From: Prevotella sp.
GTDB lineage: Bacteria > Bacteroidota > Bacteroidia > Bacteroidales > Bacteroidaceae
Direction of reading: 5' to 3'
DNA: 64,000 nucleotides
Assembly (NCBI GenBank): GCA_017478085.1
Contig: JAFVEE010000066.1
Location: 1-64,000, forward strand
How positions within the stretch are numbered: the first letter of the stretch is position 1; each line of letters opens with the position of its first letter. The notes under the pieces were generated by a model. The model made no database searches and had not been told where the DNA came from. It saw only the letters and a program-made list of their open reading frames with translations. Below, in pieces: positions 6,985-16,128 of the stretch. Position numbers and translations under genes: made by a program.

Positions 6985-8492
6985 TTCCTTAATCGTGCTA
7001 CGGGTATGCCCATCTGGTCGCGATACTTCGCCACGGTGCGGCGGGCCACGGGGTAGCCGCGCTGCTTCAGCAGGTCGCTCAGGGCGTCATCGCTCAGGGG
7101 CTTCTTCTTGTTTTCATTGTCTATCAGGTCGCGCAGGGTGGCCTTAATCTCGCGGGTGCTCAGCTCTTCGCCGCTCTCGGTCACGAAGCCGTCGCTGAAG
7201 AAGTACTTCAGGGGGAACATGCCCCAGCGGGTGAGCGCGTACTTCGAGTTGCTGACGCGCGAGATGGTCGACAGGTCCAGCCCCGTCTTCTCGGCCACGT
7301 CCTTCAGGATCATAGGCCGCAGCGAGGCCTCGTCGCCATCCTCGAAGAAGCGGTGCTGCAGCTGTATGATGGCCTTCATCGTCTTGCTCAGCGTGCGGCG
7401 GCGCGTCTGCACGGCCTCTATGAAGCCCTGCGCGGCATCGACCTTCTGCTTGGTGTAGAGCAGGGCCTCCTTCATCTGGCGGCTCAGCCCCTCCTTGTTC
7501 TGCTGATAGTCCTTGAGCAGGTCGGCAAACGACTGCGACACCTGCAGCTGGGGCAGGTCGCCGTTGTTCAGTGTGAAGGTCACGGTGCCGTCGTCCTGCG
7601 TGTCGACGATGAAGTCGGGCATAATCTGCTGCATGGCGTGGCCCATCGTCTCGCCCATCGAGGCCCCGGGCTTGGGGTTCAGCCGTCGCAGCTCCTTCTG
7701 CAGCGTCTCGGCCTGCAGCGTGCTCAGGCCCATGGCCGCCTGTATCTTGTCCCAGTGCTTCTTGGTGAACTCGTCGAAGTGGTTGCTCACCACCTCCTGC
7801 ATCAGCTCCTTCAGCCGCGAGTCGTCGCGACGGTCTATCTGCAGCAGCAGGCACTCCTGCAGCGACCGGGCACCAATGCCGGCGGGGTCGAACTCCTGTA
7901 GCTTGCGCAGCACCTGCCCCACCTCTTCCGTGCTGACGTCGATGCCGTGGTAGATGGCCAGCTCCTCGCTGATGGAGTCCAGGTCCTTGCGCAGCAGACC
8001 GTCGTCGTCGAGCGAGCCAATCAGGTACTCCATCACGTCGCGTTCCTGCTCGCTGAGCGGTGTCTCGCCCACCTGCTGCTGCAGCTGGTCGTAGAACGAC
8101 TGCTGCTCGCCGTAGACCATCTCCTCGCGCTCCTCGGTGGCAGGCATACCGCCCTGGTACACGGGCAGATCCTCATCGTCGCGGCCTATGCCCTCGAGGG
8201 CGGCATCCAGCGCGTCGACGCGCTCTTCTTGCTCGCGCTGCTGCTCGTAGTCGTCGGCAGAATCAGCGGGGTTGTCGGCACCCAACGGACCGTCGGGGTA
8301 CTCCTGATATTCGGGAAAGTCCTCGTCGGCAGTGGTCTCCAGCGCGGGGTTGTCGTGCATCTCGGTCTCGATGCGCTCCTGCAGCTGGGCTATGGGCAGT
8401 TCTATGAGCTGGGCCTGCAACAGCTGCTGGCCCGATATGGTCTGGCTGAGCCGTTGCTCCTGTCGTTGTTCCTGTACTTGAATCTGCGCCAT
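6981..8492 (-). CDS. rpoN: RNA polymerase sigma-54 factor
   Basis: A 503-residue sigma-54. Region I is the Gln/Leu-rich N-terminus (QTISGQQLLQAQLIELPIAQ) that contacts enhancer-binding proteins. Region II, about residues 50-125, is strongly acidic. Region III holds the core-binding part and the HTH (TGLDLSTISRVSNSKYALT). The RpoN box ARRTVAKYR lies at about 483-491. The length is normal for the family. It follows a conserved hypothetical gene by 4 bases and overlaps the PAP2-like gene. No sigma-54 activator gene is present in the window, so its targets cannot be inferred here. Confidence 0.97.
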   Translation of the reverse strand: MAQIQVQEQRQEQRLSQTISGQQLLQAQLIELPIAQLQERIETEMHDNPALETTADEDFPEYQEYPDGPLGADNPADSADDYEQQREQEERVDALDAALEGIGRDDEDLPVYQGGMPATEEREEMVYGEQQSFYDQLQQQVGETPLSEQERDVMEYLIGSLDDDGLLRKDLDSISEELAIYHGIDVSTEEVGQVLRKLQEFDPAGIGARSLQECLLLQIDRRDDSRLKELMQEVVSNHFDEFTKKHWDKIQAAMGLSTLQAETLQKELRRLNPKPGASMGETMGHAMQQIMPDFIVDTQDDGTVTFTLNNGDLPQLQVSQSFADLLKDYQQNKEGLSRQMKEALLYTKQKVDAAQGFIEAVQTRRRTLSKTMKAIIQLQHRFFEDGDEASLRPMILKDVAEKTGLDLSTISRVSNSKYALTRWGMFPLKYFFSDGFVTESGEELSTREIKATLRDLIDNENKKKPLSDDALSDLLKQRGYPVARRTVAKYRDQMGIPVARLRK

Positions 8493-8496
8493 TCTT

Positions 8497-9144
8497 CTAT
8501 CGGTAGTATTCTTTCAGTTCCCCGGCCAGCGCGTTCAGCTGCCCGGTGTCGCCGTTGGCAAAGCGCTGCCACACCTGCTGACAGGGCAGCAGCAGCGCGC
8601 TGAACGTCACCTCCTGGCGGTTCAGGTAGGGGTCGCACAGCTGGTACAGGTGCAGCACCTCTTCCACCAGGCCGGGGCTCACGCCCAGCAGGCGGGCCAG
8701 CTCGGCCACCTCGGGGGTCTGGGCCACCATGGTCTGCGGCACCAGCTGGAAGTAGAGGTCGAGCACCAGGATGAGGGCTACGGGCGTGAGCCGCCCGTCT
8801 TCGGCCAGGGGGCGGAAGTCTTTCTCGAACGTCTCTTGCACCTCCACGCCCTCGTAGAACTCGCTGGCAGCGCCAAAGCCCCTCATCTCGCGCCACAGGC
8901 GCACGGCACGGGCCAGCCGTCGCGGGTTCTCGCTATAGGTCTGCCAGATGCGCTCCAGCCGGGGCGTGCTCAGCTGGGCTATCTGCGTCTGCCGCTCGTG
9001 CAGGGTCTTCGGGGCCACGTGCAGCTCCATGCACAGCTGCACGGCATCGCGCTGGTACAGGGGCTTCACCCCCACGGGCCGCTGCAGATACAACTGCAAC
9101 ACAGGTAGCCAGTATTCGTCTTGCCAAACATTCGTCTTTGCCAT
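8497..9144 (-). CDS. Conserved hypothetical protein upstream of rpoN
   Basis: A 215-residue soluble protein, mostly helical and rich in Leu, Arg and Glu, with no signal peptide. I do not recognise a family. Start chosen at the ATG 9142-9144 (MAKTNVWQDEYWLPV), since a promoter element lies 18 bases upstream and the longer in-frame extension is AT-rich. Features: a helical stretch ARAVRLWREMRGFGAASEF, a hydrophobic stretch PVALILVLDLYFQLVPQ, and a possible HTH-like segment PEVAELARLLGVSPGLVEEV (about 135-154). It is the first gene of the operon with rpoN and the PAP2-like gene, 4 bases from rpoN. Confidence 0.7.
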   Translation of the reverse strand: MAKTNVWQDEYWLPVLQLYLQRPVGVKPLYQRDAVQLCMELHVAPKTLHERQTQIAQLSTPRLERIWQTYSENPRRLARAVRLWREMRGFGAASEFYEGVEVQETFEKDFRPLAEDGRLTPVALILVLDLYFQLVPQTMVAQTPEVAELARLLGVSPGLVEEVLHLYQLCDPYLNRQEVTFSALLLPCQQVWQRFANGDTGQLNALAGELKEYYR

Positions 9145-9162
9145 ACGCTTGCTTCTTTTCTG

Positions 9163-9170
9163 CAAAAGTA
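9163..9170 (-). promoter_or_regulatory. Bacteroidetes -7 promoter element for the rpoN operon
   Basis: On the minus strand it reads TACTTTTG, 18 bases upstream of the ATG at 9144. It is back to back with the plus-strand promoter at 9235-9242. Confidence 0.6.
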
Positions 9171-9234
9171 CGAAGTTTTTTCCAATATACGAGAAAAAAG
9201 CGACAAATAATTCCGAAAATTCGCCGAAAATGCC

Positions 9235-9242
9235 TAACTTTG
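9235..9242 (+). promoter_or_regulatory. Bacteroidetes -7 promoter element for the histidine phosphatase gene
   Basis: TAACTTTG matches TAnnTTTG and lies 28 bases before the ATG at 9271. Confidence 0.55.
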
Positions 9243-9270
9243 TGGCCTGAATGCTATTTTTACCTGTTCT

Positions 9271-10563
9271 ATGAAGCGACAACTACTCAGCATCGCCATA
9301 CTTTTTCTATCCATCGCCCTGATGGGCCAGCAGCCCCTGCCTGCCAGCGAGATAGCCCTGCACCCGGAGCTGTCGGCCAGCAATATGATGGCCTATCCCG
9401 GTCCGCAGCGGCAGCTGTCGCCCGCCCCCAAGGGCAAGAAGCCTTTCTACCTGAGCCACTTTGGCCGCCACGGCTCGCGCTACCTGACCAAGCCGCAGGA
9501 CTACGACTACGTGCTCTCGCTGCTGGAGCGTGCCAGCAAGGAGCAGAAGCTCTCGGCCCTGGGCCTCGACGTGCTGAGCCGCGTGAGCCGTCTGGAGCAG
9601 GCGGCCCACAACCGCCTGGGCGACCTGACGCCCTTAGGGGCACAGGAGCACCGCGACATAGCCCGCCGCATGGCCGGGCGCTTCCCCCAGGTGTTCCGGG
9701 GCGATGCCGTGGTCGACGCCCGCAGCACCACCGTGATGCGCAGCGTGCTGTCGATGGAGAGCGCCCTGCAAGAGCTGCTGCGCCTGAACCCGCGGCTGCG
9801 CATCAGCCACGATGCCTCGTACCACGATATGTACTATCTGAACCTAACCGACAAGAAGCTCCTCGACAATGCGCAGTCGGCCCCCTCGCGCCAGGCCTAC
9901 GATGAGTACTGTCGCCGCCATCGCAACTGGCAGCGCGTGGCGGCATCGCTCTTCAACGACACGACCTACGTCAGCGAGTTCGTCAATGGCGAGCGTCTCG
10001 TGTACTACCTCTTCCGCCTGGCGGGCAGCGTGCAGGACACCGAGCTGCGCCACGACCTCAGCCTCTTCGACCTCTTCACGCCGCAGGAGCTGCTCGACAA
10101 CTGGCGTATGGAGAATGCCTTTTGGTACTTAGGCTACGGCCACCCCCCCCTGAACGGCAGTCAGCAGCCCTACCTGATGCGCAACATGCTGCGGCGCATC
10201 ATTGAGCAGACCGACTCGTGCATCGCCCTACCCCGCCCCGGGGCCACCCTGCGCTTCGGCCACGAGACCGGCGTGCTGCCCCTGGTCTGCCTGATGGGCC
10301 TGAACGGCTACGATGCCCCCATCGGCAACCTCGACTCGCTGGAGCTGCGCGGCTGGGTGAACTACCGCATCTACCCTATGTCGTGCAATGTGCAGCTCGT
10401 CTTCTACCGTCACGATCCTTCCGACCCCGACGTGCTGGTGAAGGTGCTCCTCAATGAAGACGAGGCCACGCTGCCCCTGCCCACGTCTCAGCCCCCCTAC
10501 TACCGTTGGGCCGACGTGCGCGCTTACTATCTTCGCAAGGTGGAAGCGTACAAGGAAAATTAG
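9271..10563 (+). CDS. Secreted histidine acid phosphatase (phytase/MINPP-like, branch 2)
   Basis: A 430-residue exported enzyme. Residues 1-19 form a Sec signal peptide. The phosphate-binding RHGSR lies at 66-70, His67 being the expected phospho-acceptor. H331-E332-T333 stands where branch 2 enzymes have H-D-T or H-A-E, supplying the proton donor. The likely substrates are inositol phosphates or other phosphomonoesters in the periplasm or outside the cell; the choice between phytase and general acid phosphatase cannot be made by eye. It has its own promoter element. Its TAG stop overlaps the TAA of the convergent gene (10560) within four bases, leaving no room for a terminator. Confidence 0.85.
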   Translation: MKRQLLSIAILFLSIALMGQQPLPASEIALHPELSASNMMAYPGPQRQLSPAPKGKKPFYLSHFGRHGSRYLTKPQDYDYVLSLLERASKEQKLSALGLDVLSRVSRLEQAAHNRLGDLTPLGAQEHRDIARRMAGRFPQVFRGDAVVDARSTTVMRSVLSMESALQELLRLNPRLRISHDASYHDMYYLNLTDKKLLDNAQSAPSRQAYDEYCRRHRNWQRVAASLFNDTTYVSEFVNGERLVYYLFRLAGSVQDTELRHDLSLFDLFTPQELLDNWRMENAFWYLGYGHPPLNGSQQPYLMRNMLRRIIEQTDSCIALPRPGATLRFGHETGVLPLVCLMGLNGYDAPIGNLDSLELRGWVNYRIYPMSCNVQLVFYRHDPSDPDVLVKVLLNEDEATLPLPTSQPPYYRWADVRAYYLRKVEAYKEN

Positions 10564-11375
10564 ATGATGTGGCGGAACAGGTGGTCGAAGTGGCCAAAGC
10601 TCTCGGCAGTAATGGGCTGCGAGGCATCCATAACCCAGCAGAGCGGCACGTCGCGATACATCGAGGCCACGAGGGTGAACGTGCTGGGTGCCCCCATCAG
10701 GTAGTCGCACATAGAGAGCAGATAGAGGTCTTCGCCGGGATTGCCGTCAGGGAAGGTCACCCCCACATCGGGCAGGGCCTGCCGGAAAGCCTGCTGATTG
10801 AGCTCGCGATCGTTGCCACAGACGAACAGCTGTATGCGCTTGTCAGGGTGAAGGGCCATAAAGCGGCGCACGAAACTGATGTACTGCTCGTCGGAATAGT
10901 AGAAGCGGCCATCGTTCCACGTCTTGTAGTCGCCCCGCCTGATGTGCAGGCCCAGCCAGATGTCGGCGGCAGGCATGCGGGCCAGAAGCTCGTCGGGGCG
11001 GCGGCGCACCTGCTCGTCGAAGGCAAAGAGCTGCACAATCTCGTCCTTGTACTTCAGGAACAGGTCGTACCAACGGGCATACCACCCTTCTACCACAAGG
11101 TGGCGCTTCTGTAGCATCAGCTGCTCCTCGTGGTCGTAAGAGGCATCGGACTCGTTGAAACTGACCACGGGCAGCAGGCCCCACCGGGCCGCAAACTTGG
11201 CGAAGACGTAAGAAAGGAAATGATGATGGGCCGTGTGGCAGATATGGAAATACTGGTATTTATAGGCAAAGCGCATGCTCACGGTCTTTCTGCCGTGCTC
11301 GCGCCCCCAGGCATAGACGTGCCCATACTGCAGGATGTTGTTGCAAAGCCTGCCCTTATCGCGTACAAAAATCAT
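10560..11375 (-). CDS. GT11-like glycosyltransferase (alpha-1,2-fucosyltransferase type)
   Basis: A 271-residue glycosyltransferase. The N-terminal GRLCNNILQYG resembles the GLGNQLFQYA start of GT11 enzymes. H144-I-R146-R147-G-D149-Y150 matches their HxRRxDY donor-binding motif. The later segment LYLLSMCDYLMGAPSTFTLVAS matches the family's C-terminal SSFSWWAAW-like region. A role in adding fucose or another deoxysugar to a surface glycan is likely; donor and acceptor are not predictable. Its start overlaps the stop of the acyltransferase gene by 4 bases, making it the last gene of a four-gene overlapping operon. NodZ-type transferases share the HxRRxD motif and are the main alternative. Confidence 0.78.
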   Translation of the reverse strand: MIFVRDKGRLCNNILQYGHVYAWGREHGRKTVSMRFAYKYQYFHICHTAHHHFLSYVFAKFAARWGLLPVVSFNESDASYDHEEQLMLQKRHLVVEGWYARWYDLFLKYKDEIVQLFAFDEQVRRRPDELLARMPAADIWLGLHIRRGDYKTWNDGRFYYSDEQYISFVRRFMALHPDKRIQLFVCGNDRELNQQAFRQALPDVGVTFPDGNPGEDLYLLSMCDYLMGAPSTFTLVASMYRDVPLCWVMDASQPITAESFGHFDHLFRHII

Positions 11376-12301
11376 TCTTCTACTCCTTCTCTTGGTACTA
11401 CCTTACCATCGACCACCTGAAAACGGCGGTCGAACTCTTCGCGGGTGCGCTTCCAGCGGTTATGGCTCCAGAGCCACAGCTCGGGCTGGCGGCGAATGGT
11501 CTGCTCGAGCATCTGGAAATAAATGTCGACCGACTCGTACTCCTTCAGCTCCTTGGGCTGGCGGGTAATCAGCTTGAACTCGGCCTCGTAGTGGCCCCGC
11601 CCCACCCGCTGCACGTCGATGAAGAACAACGCCTGGTTGTTTTTCACGGCAATACGCTCGGCCCCGGTCATCACGGGCGTGTCGTGGTTCAGGAACTGGC
11701 ACCAGTGGTGAATATTGTTCCAGTGGGGCACCTGGTCGCCTATGTAGCCAATGACGGTGGGCACCTGTTTGCGTCTATACTCAACGGTCTTGCGCAGGAT
11801 GTCGGTCAAGGCAATGCACTCCGCCCCCCAGCGCTGGCGCACACTGAGCAGCAGGCGGTCGAAGAGCGGGTTCTCCAGCGCATGATATAGCTGACCGCAC
11901 TGAGCCTGGGGCGACACCCACAGGGGCAGCGACGTGATCCACTCCCAGTTGAACAGGTGGCCCAGGTAGACGGCGCACGACTGCCCGTCGGCCACACACT
12001 GGTTCACCGTCTCGGTGCCCTTGAACACCAGTCGGCGGCGCATCTGCTCCTGACTCATGGTCATCATCTTCACCGTCTCTACGAAGTAGTCGCACAGCTG
12101 GTGGTAGAAGCGGCGCTCTATCTGCCGCAGTTCCTCGCCGGTCTTCTCTGGAAAGGAGCTCTTCAGATTGCTACGCACAATCTTTGTACGGTAGCCCACC
12201 ACCTTATATAATATAAGGTAGATGGCATCGGCCAGCACATAGTGCACCCGCAAGGGCAGGAGCGAGAGGACATACCAGGTGTAGTAGAGTAGCTTATACA
12301 T
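11372..12301 (-). CDS. Lipid A biosynthesis acyltransferase (LpxL/HtrB family)
   Basis: A 309-residue inner-membrane acyltransferase. One N-terminal hydrophobic segment (about 3-30) precedes the catalytic domain. The H(X)4E motif is H115-LFNW-E120. ENPLFDRLLLSVRQRWG matches the second conserved block, and GYIGDQVPHW the region where Bacteroidetes members carry a Asp-Gln pair. It should transfer a secondary acyl chain to lipid A or its precursor. Its start overlaps the stop of the AAA/nuclease gene by 8 bases and its stop overlaps the GT11-like gene by 4, placing lipid A and glycan modification in one transcript. Confidence 0.9.
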   Translation of the reverse strand: MYKLLYYTWYVLSLLPLRVHYVLADAIYLILYKVVGYRTKIVRSNLKSSFPEKTGEELRQIERRFYHQLCDYFVETVKMMTMSQEQMRRRLVFKGTETVNQCVADGQSCAVYLGHLFNWEWITSLPLWVSPQAQCGQLYHALENPLFDRLLLSVRQRWGAECIALTDILRKTVEYRRKQVPTVIGYIGDQVPHWNNIHHWCQFLNHDTPVMTGAERIAVKNNQALFFIDVQRVGRGHYEAEFKLITRQPKELKEYESVDIYFQMLEQTIRRQPELWLWSHNRWKRTREEFDRRFQVVDGKVVPREGVEE

Positions 12302-14051
12302 AAATTTCTTCGCAAACGGCCATCTCCATACCCCGCCACACGATGACGAGGCGGTGCAGGGTAGTATGGCCTACGGTTCGTTTCACAAGTTCTGATTCAC
12401 TATAGCGCAATGCCTGCTGGATGCCCTCCTGGCGGGCCTGCTCCACCTGGGCATCGGTGGCAGTGGAACGGCGGTACTTCAGCTCGATGATGTAGCTGTG
12501 CTCAATGTCGGGGTAGATGCCCAGAAGCGGCTCTAAGTAGATGTCGGCGTAGCCATGGTCTACCCCCGCATCGAGTTCCGAATGGGGCAGGTAGAGCCGC
12601 GACTGGCAGGTCTGCGCCAGCGTGAAGCCATGCACATAGGCCTCGCCCTTCTGCTTGTCGCGGTGCGATGAGAAGCGCTTCAGGGCATCGGCAATGGCCT
12701 CGAAGTAGGGCCGCCATTCGCCGTCAAAAGCCATATTGACCTCTTTGTCGCGATCGTGATAACTGTCGAGAGACAATTCTGCCTCACTATATGATTCCAG
12801 AAGATAGCCGTAGAGCTGCTCGCGCACCGTATAGTTTGGTATGCGCAAAAGAATGCCACCCCTCTTTTTCCCTACTATGGTAAGCATTCCAAAGTAATAG
12901 AGCAGCGAGACAAAATTGTTGGTGTCAGCAACCTTCTCTGCAGGAAAAGACAACTTCAGTTCGGCAACGATTTGCCCAGCCTCTACAATTTGCTGAATCA
13001 CCGATGCATCGTGCTCGAAGTTCTTGTCCTTGCGTATGAGCATGCGCAGTTTGTTATAGTCGGTACGAATGTTCGAGTCGATCATGTGTTCGGGCAGCTG
13101 ACCGTTATTCCAGAGGTAACTGGACATAAAATAGAGCACCATGTCTGAATTGAACAAGGTCGACTCGCCCAGAGACGACAGTGAGAAACAATAGTTGTCG
13201 TACCAGGGCTTCATTATCTGAATCAGCTCGTCGGTGGTATGACGAACCACGCCAGACTGTTGATAATAGTCTATCATCTGCCTGACCTCGGTCTCCGAAA
13301 AGCCCATCATAGCGTTGAATGCGCTGTCGGTGGTGTAGTTGCTACCGATGTTGAAGCCACTGGTCAGGTCGTCCATCGTCACAGGACTCACTCCCGTCAC
13401 AAACATACGCTCTATGCCCGTTGACGTGCCACTCTTCACGGCATTGAAGAACACCCGATAGGCTCCCACGCCGTGGGTCTCACCCTTGTATTGCAGTTCC
13501 AGTTCGGGGTGTGCCAGGATGTCGTTGGTGAAATGATCGTATTCGTCGATGATGAGATACAACTTCTGCCCCACCTCTGCACATCGGCGGGCTATGTATT
13601 CCAACTCAGCAGCCGCATTCTGCTGGCGGGGATACTCCTCCATAATGTCAGCAGGCAACAGATGTGCATACTTTGCACAAAAGCTGCGATAACAGCTGGC
13701 GCAATAATTGTCCATACGCTCCTGATAGCTGTTAATGTCGCCACTGATCATCGAGAAGTTGAGAAACAGCACCAGGTACTGGTTATGCTCTTTTGTGGGG
13801 TGCTGGCCTATCCAGAGGCCGCCAAAGAGCTGCTCGAACTTGTCGGCCCTGTTGATGTCGTAGTAGTGCGTCAGCATGTTCAGCAGCAGCGTCTTGCCGA
13901 ACCGTCGTGGGCGAATGAAGAAGAAGAACTTGTTGGCCTCTTCTATCAGCGGAATGTAGTGGGTCTTGTCCACGTAGTAGCAATCTTCGGTGCGTATGCT
14001 CTCGAAGTTGGTCATTCCGTAGGGTATGCGTCTGCGTTTCTTGGGTTCCAT
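12294..14051 (-). CDS. AAA-ATPase-like protein with C-terminal PD-(D/E)XK nuclease-like domain
   Basis: A 585-residue protein of the widespread Bacteroidetes family that pairs an AAA-ATPase-like domain with a DUF1703/PD-(D/E)XK domain. Residues 15-33 hold the usual N-terminal FESIRTEDCYYVDKTHYI. Walker A is RPRRFGKTLLLN (about 47-58) and Walker B is LYLIIDEYDHF (about 165-176). The nuclease-like site is D503 and E523-L-K525. The cellular role of the family is not established; mobility or genome conflict is often suspected. By eye it is poorer in GC than its neighbours. It lies inside an operon of surface-glycan genes, 16 bases after a GT4 gene and overlapping the acyltransferase gene, an unusual place suggesting insertion. 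Confidence 0.88.
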   Translation of the reverse strand: MEPKKRRRIPYGMTNFESIRTEDCYYVDKTHYIPLIEEANKFFFFIRPRRFGKTLLLNMLTHYYDINRADKFEQLFGGLWIGQHPTKEHNQYLVLFLNFSMISGDINSYQERMDNYCASCYRSFCAKYAHLLPADIMEEYPRQQNAAAELEYIARRCAEVGQKLYLIIDEYDHFTNDILAHPELELQYKGETHGVGAYRVFFNAVKSGTSTGIERMFVTGVSPVTMDDLTSGFNIGSNYTTDSAFNAMMGFSETEVRQMIDYYQQSGVVRHTTDELIQIMKPWYDNYCFSLSSLGESTLFNSDMVLYFMSSYLWNNGQLPEHMIDSNIRTDYNKLRMLIRKDKNFEHDASVIQQIVEAGQIVAELKLSFPAEKVADTNNFVSLLYYFGMLTIVGKKRGGILLRIPNYTVREQLYGYLLESYSEAELSLDSYHDRDKEVNMAFDGEWRPYFEAIADALKRFSSHRDKQKGEAYVHGFTLAQTCQSRLYLPHSELDAGVDHGYADIYLEPLLGIYPDIEHSYIIELKYRRSTATDAQVEQARQEGIQQALRYSESELVKRTVGHTTLHRLVIVWRGMEMAVCEEIYV

Positions 14052-14067
14052 AGAGATGAATGAGTTG

Positions 14068-15147
14068 TCAATAGATGGTGCGAATCTGTGAGTAGAAGTG
14101 TTCGTAGTTCAGGTGGTCGTCGAAGTCTGCTTTCGCCTGACGGCCCAACTGCTGGCGCAACGTGGCATCGACGATGAGACGCCGCATGGCCTGGGCCAGC
14201 TGCTGCGCATCGCCGGGCAGAACGAGCAGGCCGTTCTTCCCGTCGACGATATACTCGCGCTGCCCGCCATTGTTGGTGGCCACGACGGGATGGCCCTGCG
14301 ACATATACTCCTGAGGCGAGAGCGGACAGCCCTCACGCACGATGGAGGCCAGGATGCCAAAATCGGCAGCCGCCACCCAGGGCAGCACCGGATGGCGGAA
14401 GCCAGCCATCGTCACCTTGTCGGCAATGCCTTTCTCTGCCATCAGCTGCTGCAGATGGGCCGTATAGGCATCGCTGCCGCGCCCCACCAGCACCAGCCGG
14501 AAGTTCTCATCGCGCAGCAGGGCCACGGCCTCAAGAAGCGTATCGAGCCCCTTCTCCTGGTCCAGCCGTCCATGATACATGGCCACCACGCAGTCGTCGG
14601 CAATGGTCAGTTCCTGCCTCAGCGGGGCAGGCTGCAACTGGCCAGGCACCACGATGCTGGTGTGCACGATGTGCAACTTCGCGGGATCGATGGCGGGATG
14701 TGTGCTCAGGAACATGTCCTTCGAGATCTGAGAGTCGAAGCAAAGGGCGTCCAGCTGGCGGTAGAGCCACCGATAGTGCAAGGAGTTCTTTCCCGTGCGG
14801 GTAAGGTGGCGGCACATAACTACCCGCACCTGCCTGTTGGGCGACAGCTTGCGGGCGTAGGCAGCCGTGAAGGCATCCTTGAAATTATGGGCGTGAATGG
14901 TGCAGGGGCCGGCCTGCCCGATGACGGCGGCCATGCGCCAGGCACTCTTCACGTCGAGCACCCCCCCCAGGGGCAGCGTACACACTTTCAGGCCAGCCTC
15001 TTCATACTTGCTGCAGACGTCCTGAATGGGCTTGCAGAAGATGCCCACGTCGATGCCATCGGCCAGCTGGCGCTTGCACAAATCGTAGACATACTGCTCG
15101 CCCCCACCCCACTCTCTGTTCGACACAATGTGGAAAATCTTCTTCAT
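14068..15147 (-). CDS. GT4 family glycosyltransferase
   Basis: A 359-residue GT-B glycosyltransferase. The N-terminal half begins HIVSNREWGGGEQYVYDL, the acceptor-side loop. The C-terminal half holds MYHGRLDQEKGLDTLLEAV and the nucleotide-sugar site REGCPLSPQEYMSQGHPVVAT with the E-x7-E pair. The start at 15147 (MKKIFHIV) is preferred. An upstream in-frame ATG at 15162 would give MNTTT plus this sequence and would be nearly leaderless from the promoter at 15168-15175. It heads an operon with the AAA/nuclease, acyltransferase and GT11-like genes, so it probably builds LPS or a related surface glycan. Donor and linkage unknown. Confidence 0.9.
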   Translation of the reverse strand: MKKIFHIVSNREWGGGEQYVYDLCKRQLADGIDVGIFCKPIQDVCSKYEEAGLKVCTLPLGGVLDVKSAWRMAAVIGQAGPCTIHAHNFKDAFTAAYARKLSPNRQVRVVMCRHLTRTGKNSLHYRWLYRQLDALCFDSQISKDMFLSTHPAIDPAKLHIVHTSIVVPGQLQPAPLRQELTIADDCVVAMYHGRLDQEKGLDTLLEAVALLRDENFRLVLVGRGSDAYTAHLQQLMAEKGIADKVTMAGFRHPVLPWVAAADFGILASIVREGCPLSPQEYMSQGHPVVATNNGGQREYIVDGKNGLLVLPGDAQQLAQAMRRLIVDATLRQQLGRQAKADFDDHLNYEHFYSQIRTIY

Positions 15148-15167
15148 TGTAGTTGTATTCATGGCTG

Positions 15168-15175
15168 CAAAAGTA
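15168..15175 (-). promoter_or_regulatory. Bacteroidetes -7 promoter element for the GT4 operon
   Basis: On the minus strand it reads TACTTTTG. It lies 5 bases before the ATG at 15162 and 20 bases before the ATG at 15147, which favours the latter as start unless the mRNA is leaderless. Confidence 0.6.
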
Positions 15176-15237
15176 ACAAAATATCGGTGATTTAGCAAAT
15201 AAAATGCATATTATTTTGCCATTTCGCATTTTTATGC

Positions 15238-15245
15238 TACCTTTG
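15238..15245 (+). promoter_or_regulatory. Bacteroidetes promoter for licD-like gene
   Basis: TACCTTTG is the -7 element. A TTTTG ending at 15218 stands 19 bases upstream, the usual -33 spacing. The start codon follows at 15277. Confidence 0.65.
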
Positions 15246-15276
15246 AGCATCAAAAAAACAAAAGCGAAAGAGACTA

Positions 15277-16128
15277 ATGGCTTCATACGACATTGACACA
15301 CTGCACAAGCGCATCCTGCACATCCTACTACAGGTGGATGGCGTGTGCCGCGAACACCAACTGAAATACTACTGCTGGGCCGGCACTATGCTTGGGGCCG
15401 TGCGCCACGAGGGCTTCATTCCCTGGGACGACGACATGGACATCTGCATGCCCCGGCCCGACTACGACCGGCTGATGCAGCACGCCAGCGAGTGGCTGCC
15501 CCAGCCCCTCGAGGCCCTGTGCATCGAGACGAGCGAGACCTTCCCCGGCGGCTTCGGCAAGATTGTGGACAGCAGCACCACCCTCATAGAGCGCGAGCAT
15601 AGCGACTATGTGGCAGGCATCTACATCGATGTCTTTCCTATTGACGGCATGACCACCCATCCACTGATGCAGCGGCTCGCCGTGGCCCGCTATAAGGCGT
15701 GCGACAAGCTGCTCTACTTCCTGCACCGCAATCCCTACAAGCATGGTCACGGCCCCAGCGCGTGGCCCGTGCTGCTGGTGCAACGGCTCTTCACCCATGA
15801 GTGGGCGCGGCGGCAATTGCGTGCCGCCTATCTGGCTTACGATTACGAAAAGTCTGACTACGTGCTCGACTACGACGACGGCGTGCGCGGCATTATGCCC
15901 AAGTCGCTGCTTGGCACGCCGCAGCCCGTCATGTTCGAAGGCCACGAAGTGATGGGCGTGGAGCATGCCCACGAGTACCTGCGCCAGAAGTATGGCGACG
16001 ACTATATGACCCCGCCGGCCCACGACCACCAGCGGCAGCACAACTTCTTCTATTTGGATTACAATTTGCCCTATCGCCAATACAAAGACCAGCGTGACTT
16101 TGTCAGTCGCGATAGCGCTTCTCAATAA
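15277..16128 (+). CDS. LicD family phosphotransferase
   Basis: A 283-residue cytoplasmic enzyme of the LicD/fukutin group, which moves phosphocholine or a related phosphorylated group onto surface glycans. The nucleotidyltransferase-like core is intact: GTMLGAVRHEGFIPW then D51-D-D53-M-D55, followed by the typical R-P-D-Y. A role in decorating LPS or capsule is likely, given the surrounding glycosyltransferases. No choline kinase or cytidylyltransferase gene (licA, licC) is visible, so the group moved may not be choline. The gene has its own promoter and its last 26 bases overlap the convergent GT2 gene. Confidence 0.9.
   Translation: MASYDIDTLHKRILHILLQVDGVCREHQLKYYCWAGTMLGAVRHEGFIPWDDDMDICMPRPDYDRLMQHASEWLPQPLEALCIETSETFPGGFGKIVDSSTTLIEREHSDYVAGIYIDVFPIDGMTTHPLMQRLAVARYKACDKLLYFLHRNPYKHGHGPSAWPVLLVQRLFTHEWARRQLRAAYLAYDYEKSDYVLDYDDGVRGIMPKSLLGTPQPVMFEGHEVMGVEHAHEYLRQKYGDDYMTPPAHDHQRQHNFFYLDYNLPYRQYKDQRDFVSRDSASQ

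Noticed and set aside
16103..16128. Sequencing error at the licD-like/GT2 junction
   Set aside because: The 26-base convergent overlap leaves both proteins with full-length family ends; short overlaps of this kind are normal.
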